The translations under genes were made by a program, and so were the position numbers. A stretch of DNA of 18,760 nucleotides from CAZILN01 sp964540005 (lineage in GTDB: Bacteria; Bacteroidota; Bacteroidia; Bacteroidales; SM23-62): contig CAZILN010000115.1 of NCBI GenBank assembly GCA_964540005.1, positions 1-18,760 of the forward strand, read 5' to 3'. The notes under the pieces were generated by a model. The model saw only the letters and a list, made by a program, of their open reading frames with translations. It was not told the DNA's origin and ran no database searches. Positions 15,535 to 18,760 of the stretch are shown here, piece by piece; position 1 is the stretch's first letter, and each line of letters begins with the position of its first letter.

Positions 15535-15559
15535 AGAACGAAGCGCTTACATTCGTTCT
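15535..15559. promoter_or_regulatory. Operator-like inverted repeat upstream of GH130 (LacI-type core)
   Basis: A perfect 8-bp inverted repeat (AGAACGAA at 15535-15542, TTCGTTCT at 15552-15559, 9-bp spacer) lies 26 bp upstream of the GH130 ATG. Within it, AAGCGCTT (15541-15548) is itself palindromic and matches the central core of LacI/CcpA-family operators (TGAAAGCGCTTTCA). The two dyads overlap, so either could be the true site. The position close to the start fits a repressor. No regulator gene is in the window. Confidence 0.42.
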
Positions 15560-15731
15560 GTTATTTTGTACGTGGATCTTAGTAACTAAAATAGATATTA
15601 ATCTTCTGACCACCACTATTTTTCTAAATGATTTTAACGGGCAAAGCTTACTTTAATACAGTGTCCTGTTCAGTACCTCCATCAGGTACTCTTTCCATCC
15701 TAACGAACGATAGTTTTAAACGGCTGGCTAT

Positions 15732-15755
15732 AAAAGCGGTGGGAGATCACCAGCT
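15732..15755 (-). terminator. Intrinsic terminator candidate after the SSS symporter gene
   Basis: Read on the minus strand, AGC-T-GGTG, loop ATCTCC, CACC-GCT forms a 7-bp stem with one bulged T, followed by TTTTATAG (the first T also closes the stem). It begins 4 bp after the symporter stop codon. The T-run is short, so termination may be partial; with the operator-like site that follows, it suggests the symporter and the GH130 cluster are separate transcripts. Confidence 0.45.
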
Positions 15756-15759
15756 TTGC

Positions 15760-17616
15760 TCAGGTCAACTCCTCATCCAGGTTATCATACCAGTAACGCT
15801 TCAGAATTATACCGGTAACTGCAATTATTCCGATGGTAATAATAAGGGACATACTGGCCCTGATAATAATAAATACAGGAAGAGCCATCAGGGCCGTCTG
15901 GCAGATAATCCCAATGAAGATGTTAAACATATCCCTTTTGAAGTTTGTGTTCTTCTTCAGGCCGGGTTCTTCTGCCAGGAGTTTTTCATGTATAGGTTTC
16001 CAGAATCCCCAGGGCCTGACAGTCTTATAGAATTTCTTGAGCACCGCTTCTTCGGTCGGAGGCTTCATGAAGGTACCGGTCAGGGCTCCGGCCAGGGAAA
16101 TCAGCAATATGACGGGAAAGAAATATAAGAGGATGATATCCTGTGGAATATCCGGGAACAGGGGAGGCAATATTTTCGGTAAGATCATGGCGGAAAGGAT
16201 ACCCGTAAGCATGCCCCAGAAGTAACCGTGTCCGTTAAACCTCCACCAGTACCATTTCAGGACATTGGCTGCGGTATACCCGCCCCATAATCCTGAGACT
16301 ATCCATTGCAGGACAGAATTAACGTTCTTGGATAAGAGGCCGAATATTATACTGATTGCCACTACAATAAGGCCGACGGTATAGTTGGAGATCCTGATCT
16401 GCCTGTTGTTTGCTTCCGGTTTAATATATTTCAGATAGATATCATTGGTCACATATGCCTGGGCTGCATTCAGGGTGCCGGCAAAGGTTGAATTAAAGGC
16501 TGCCAGGAGTCCGGCCAGCAGCAATCCCAGAATTCCCACGGGCGCAAATTCGTTAATCGCAGAGGGCAGTATCTGCTCGAAATCGATCTCACCGGCCACA
16601 ATGAGATCCAGCCGTTCATAGAACAGGATGGCCAGAATGGCAAAGCCGGTGATCAGAAAATAGCGGACGGGATTGAGAATAACCGAGACAAATCCGCTCA
16701 TCATAGATGCTTCTTTCGAGCTTCGAGTGGCCAGGATTTTCTGCATATCATAGTTGGGAGCCGGACCGGCTGCACTTATAAGTATGCCCTTAAACAGCAT
16801 GATCCCGAAAAACAGGGAGAAGAGGGAATATCCGTCAGAAGCGATTTTTGCATTGACTTCCGGTATAATGGTTCTCCAGTCTATTCCCAGCTCCAGCCCG
16901 AAGAAGGGGGAGTGCCAGCCGTTCGGAACCGTGAGTGCATGATCGGCAAGGGCATGCATAGCCATAACACCTATAACAATGGAGGTAACAGTCATGATAA
17001 AATATTGAACGAGATCTGCCCATACAATGCTTACCATTCCACCCAGGATGGCATAAAAAACAGCAAAAGCCGTAAAGGTTATTCCATACAGGTGAGGAAC
17101 GAATTCAGGTCTTACTGTAAATGGGACATATTGTGATACAATTTCCCATGGGATGAATATTTCAATGAATTTACCCAGGCCTATGAACCCGTAGGCCAGG
17201 AATCCCAGGCAGGAGATCAAAGCAAAGGCCACAACAATATTATGGGAGAGCATCGACCCGCGGCCGAAACCGAAACGGGTACTTATCCATTCTGCTCCGG
17301 TAGTGACATTGGACCTTCTCAGCCAGCTAGACAGGTAGACCATCAGGAATACCTGGTTGAAAACGGGCCATAGCCAGGGTATCCAGAGGCTTTTCAGTCC
17401 ATAAACAAACATCAGGGTTACCAGCCACATGGTCCCGGAAATATCAAACATTCCCGATGCATTTGACAGTCCGAGTAAATACCAGGGCATCGTTTTACCT
17501 CCCAGCAGGTAGGAAGATTTATCTTTCTGTGCTCTTTTTTTAAGATAAAGTCCGATGAAGATTGTAAAAGCCAGGTACAGGATTATGATAGCGGCATCAA
17601 GTGGTCTGATTCTCAT
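15760..17616 (-). CDS. Sodium:solute symporter (SSS/SLC5 family)
   Basis: 618 residues with about 13-14 hydrophobic spans. The start MRIRPLDAAIIILYLAFT leads directly into the first span, and LGGKTMPWYLLGLSNASGMFDISG (split around residues 38-62) is the TM1-2 signature of SSS sugar transporters. LLAGLLAAFNSTFAGTLNA in the middle is the conserved TM8-type region lining the sodium site. A charged loop near 515-555 precedes two more C-terminal spans, a longer tail than in minimal SSS proteins. Role: inner-membrane import of a small sugar driven by the sodium gradient. The neighbouring cytoplasmic GH130 makes a neutral disaccharide or monosaccharide from the target glycan a good candidate substrate; uronates are an alternative. 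It has its own -7 promoter match upstream and a hairpin downstream. Confidence 0.93.
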   Translation of the reverse strand: MRIRPLDAAIIILYLAFTIFIGLYLKKRAQKDKSSYLLGGKTMPWYLLGLSNASGMFDISGTMWLVTLMFVYGLKSLWIPWLWPVFNQVFLMVYLSSWLRRSNVTTGAEWISTRFGFGRGSMLSHNIVVAFALISCLGFLAYGFIGLGKFIEIFIPWEIVSQYVPFTVRPEFVPHLYGITFTAFAVFYAILGGMVSIVWADLVQYFIMTVTSIVIGVMAMHALADHALTVPNGWHSPFFGLELGIDWRTIIPEVNAKIASDGYSLFSLFFGIMLFKGILISAAGPAPNYDMQKILATRSSKEASMMSGFVSVILNPVRYFLITGFAILAILFYERLDLIVAGEIDFEQILPSAINEFAPVGILGLLLAGLLAAFNSTFAGTLNAAQAYVTNDIYLKYIKPEANNRQIRISNYTVGLIVVAISIIFGLLSKNVNSVLQWIVSGLWGGYTAANVLKWYWWRFNGHGYFWGMLTGILSAMILPKILPPLFPDIPQDIILLYFFPVILLISLAGALTGTFMKPPTEEAVLKKFYKTVRPWGFWKPIHEKLLAEEPGLKKNTNFKRDMFNIFIGIICQTALMALPVFIIIRASMSLIITIGIIAVTGIILKRYWYDNLDEELT

Positions 17617-17648
17617 ATTACTGTTTTGGATGGTAGATTATGAAAGAG

Positions 17649-17656
17649 CAAAAATA
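17649..17656 (-). promoter_or_regulatory. Bacteroidota-type -7 promoter element for the symporter gene
   Basis: The minus strand reads TATTTTTG, an exact match to the Bacteroidota -7 consensus TAnnTTTG, 33 bp before the symporter ATG at 17616 and inside the 83-bp gap after the ABC transporter stop. This implies a leader of roughly 25 nt. Upstream the expected TTG -33 element is only approximate (TTC at the right spacing), so strength is uncertain. Confidence 0.5.
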
Positions 17657-17699
17657 TGAATTATTATGCAAGAAAGAATCTAAATTAGGACAGTATAAC

Positions 17700-18760
17700 T
17701 TAGCTCTGTTTGCTGAGCCTGATTGAATTGAAATAATCGATAATGCGCCTGAGGACATCCAGCAGAAGTGTTACATACAGCAGGAAGGAGAATACCCAGA
17801 TGACACTGATATTGAAAACCTTTGTTTCGTACAGCTGCCTGTTGAACCGTTTGTAAGGAGCATAAAAATGTGCCCTGCCGATCTCTGATTCAGGTATGAG
17901 GTAGATGGGATCTTTTTTCTGGACCAGCCTGTTGCCCACCTGGATGATCTTATTCACTTCCATGCGGTTGGTCACATAATCCTCCAGCTTGTTATTGGTG
18001 TACTGTTGTTTTAAACGGTATACGGCATCCGTACCTAACGAATCAACCAGCTGGTCATAGGCTTCGTCCCTCTTCCGGGTTGCTTCCCGGTTGATATCCT
18101 GGAACAGTATCTTGGCATAGGTAAGATAGTCAGCAATCTCTGTGTACAGGTCCGAATCGAATTCACCCAGTTCAAGGGATTCCTGGTATTCTGCTGCGAA
18201 AGGATAGAGGTTGGGGTGTTCCCCCAGTTTAACCAGTTCATCACGGATTATCCTGAGGTTCTGATCGATAATATCTGCGGAGGCGGGATCTTCCATCCTT
18301 CTTTCACATTCATCAACCATGTTCTGCAGCCTGGGAATTAAAAATCCGGTCTTGTAGGAAGCGTCACTCATCACCTGGTCAAATGCATAGAAATTGCGCT
18401 CGAATTTATTGTTTTTGAATTGTTCCACTGCCAGGACCTCAAAAGCCCAGCGCGAAGCCATTATGTCACCAATGAAAGGGACGTAAACCTTGTTGGTCAG
18501 GCTTTTATGCAGATCGTCAAACCTGACGGTCAGACCGCTCAGCAACAATTGCGGTATGATCAGTATGGGGATCAGTATATAAATGGCTACGACGGATTTC
18601 AGTCCGGAAGAGAGATTCAGTCCGAGCATATTTGCAAAACAGGCAGTGCTGAAAAGCACCAGCCAGTATATTAACAGCATGTCGCGAATTTCCAGTATCC
18701 AGTTACCGATAAGCACAAAAAGCAGCGACTGGATGGCTGAGAGTCCAAACAGGTAGACCA
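17700..18760 (-). CDS. ABC-2 type transporter permease, C-terminal part (5' end beyond window)
   Basis: The frame is open from the window's right edge; 352 residues are visible and no real start is. A GTG at 18716 allows a shorter frame, but the 14 residues upstream (VYLFGLSAIQSLLF) continue the hydrophobic segment without a stop. The visible part has membrane spans, including STACFANMLGLNLSS and the proline-containing IYILIPILIIPQLLLSGL typical of ABCG-like ABC2_membrane permeases. Then comes a soluble domain of about 220 residues, rich in charged and helical segments and probably exported, then a last span (NISVIWVFSFLLYVTLLLDVL) and a short cytoplasmic tail. The nucleotide-binding domain is expected upstream, outside the window, in the same protein as in many long Bacteroidota ABC proteins. 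Substrate unknown; it ends 83 bp before the symporter gene and is not obviously part of the glycan cluster. Confidence 0.75.
   Translation of the reverse strand, partial: VYLFGLSAIQSLLFVLIGNWILEIRDMLLIYWLVLFSTACFANMLGLNLSSGLKSVVAIYILIPILIIPQLLLSGLTVRFDDLHKSLTNKVYVPFIGDIMASRWAFEVLAVEQFKNNKFERNFYAFDQVMSDASYKTGFLIPRLQNMVDECERRMEDPASADIIDQNLRIIRDELVKLGEHPNLYPFAAEYQESLELGEFDSDLYTEIADYLTYAKILFQDINREATRKRDEAYDQLVDSLGTDAVYRLKQQYTNNKLEDYVTNRMEVNKIIQVGNRLVQKKDPIYLIPESEIGRAHFYAPYKRFNRQLYETKVFNISVIWVFSFLLYVTLLLDVLRRIIDYFNSIRLSKQS

Overview
The window looks like a chromosomal carbohydrate-catabolism region of a Bacteroidota bacterium, plausibly a Bacteroidales/Marinilabiliales-type marine or sediment organism. 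The evidence is the gene content (sulfatase, heparinase II/III-type lyase, GH88, GH130, SSS symporter, many lipoprotein or secreted enzymes), start codons without clear Shine-Dalgarno sequences, and an exact match to the Bacteroidota -7 promoter element (TAnnTTTG). The assignment is inferred from content; there is no marker gene in the window.

All genes but one lie on the minus strand. From right to left: (i) the C-terminal part of an ABC-2 type transporter runs in from beyond base 18760. (ii) An SSS sodium:solute symporter has its own candidate promoter and a terminator-like hairpin just after its stop. (iii) A tight six-gene cluster (15509 to 7361) begins behind an inverted repeat resembling a LacI-family operator. 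It encodes a GH130 mannosyl-glucose phosphorylase, a sulfatase, a membrane-anchored nucleoside hydrolase, a single-domain asparaginase, a secreted heparinase II/III-like polysaccharide lyase, and a lipoprotein FAD oxidoreductase with an N-terminal carbohydrate-binding-like domain. (iv) The only plus-strand gene, a GH88 unsaturated glucuronyl hydrolase lipoprotein, overlaps the last gene of that cluster tail to tail by 21 bp. (v) Divergent from GH88, across a 135-bp region with a palindrome, a second minus-strand operon (6052 to 1509) encodes a Tat-type FAD oxidoreductase, a NapH/NapG-like membrane iron-sulfur fusion, a YghZ-type aldo/keto reductase and a Gfo/Idh/MocA oxidoreductase. (vi) After a hairpin, a membrane methyltransferase-like protein fused to HEAT-like repeats runs off base 1; it has no stop in the window.

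Working model: a sulfated, uronic-acid-containing glycan is desulfated and cut by the lyase outside the cytoplasm, GH88 removes the unsaturated uronate ends, and small sugars enter by the SSS symporter. GH130 then phosphorolyses a beta-mannosyl-glucose-type disaccharide in the cytoplasm. Two homologous exported FAD oxidoreductases plus a quinone-type iron-sulfur membrane protein suggest that an extracytoplasmic redox step on a sugar is coupled to the respiratory chain, with AKR and Gfo/Idh enzymes acting on the product inside. That redox module is the most interesting part and is inference from domain content and operon layout. No SusC/SusD pair, sulfatase maturase, regulator gene, RNA gene, CRISPR array or mobile element was seen.
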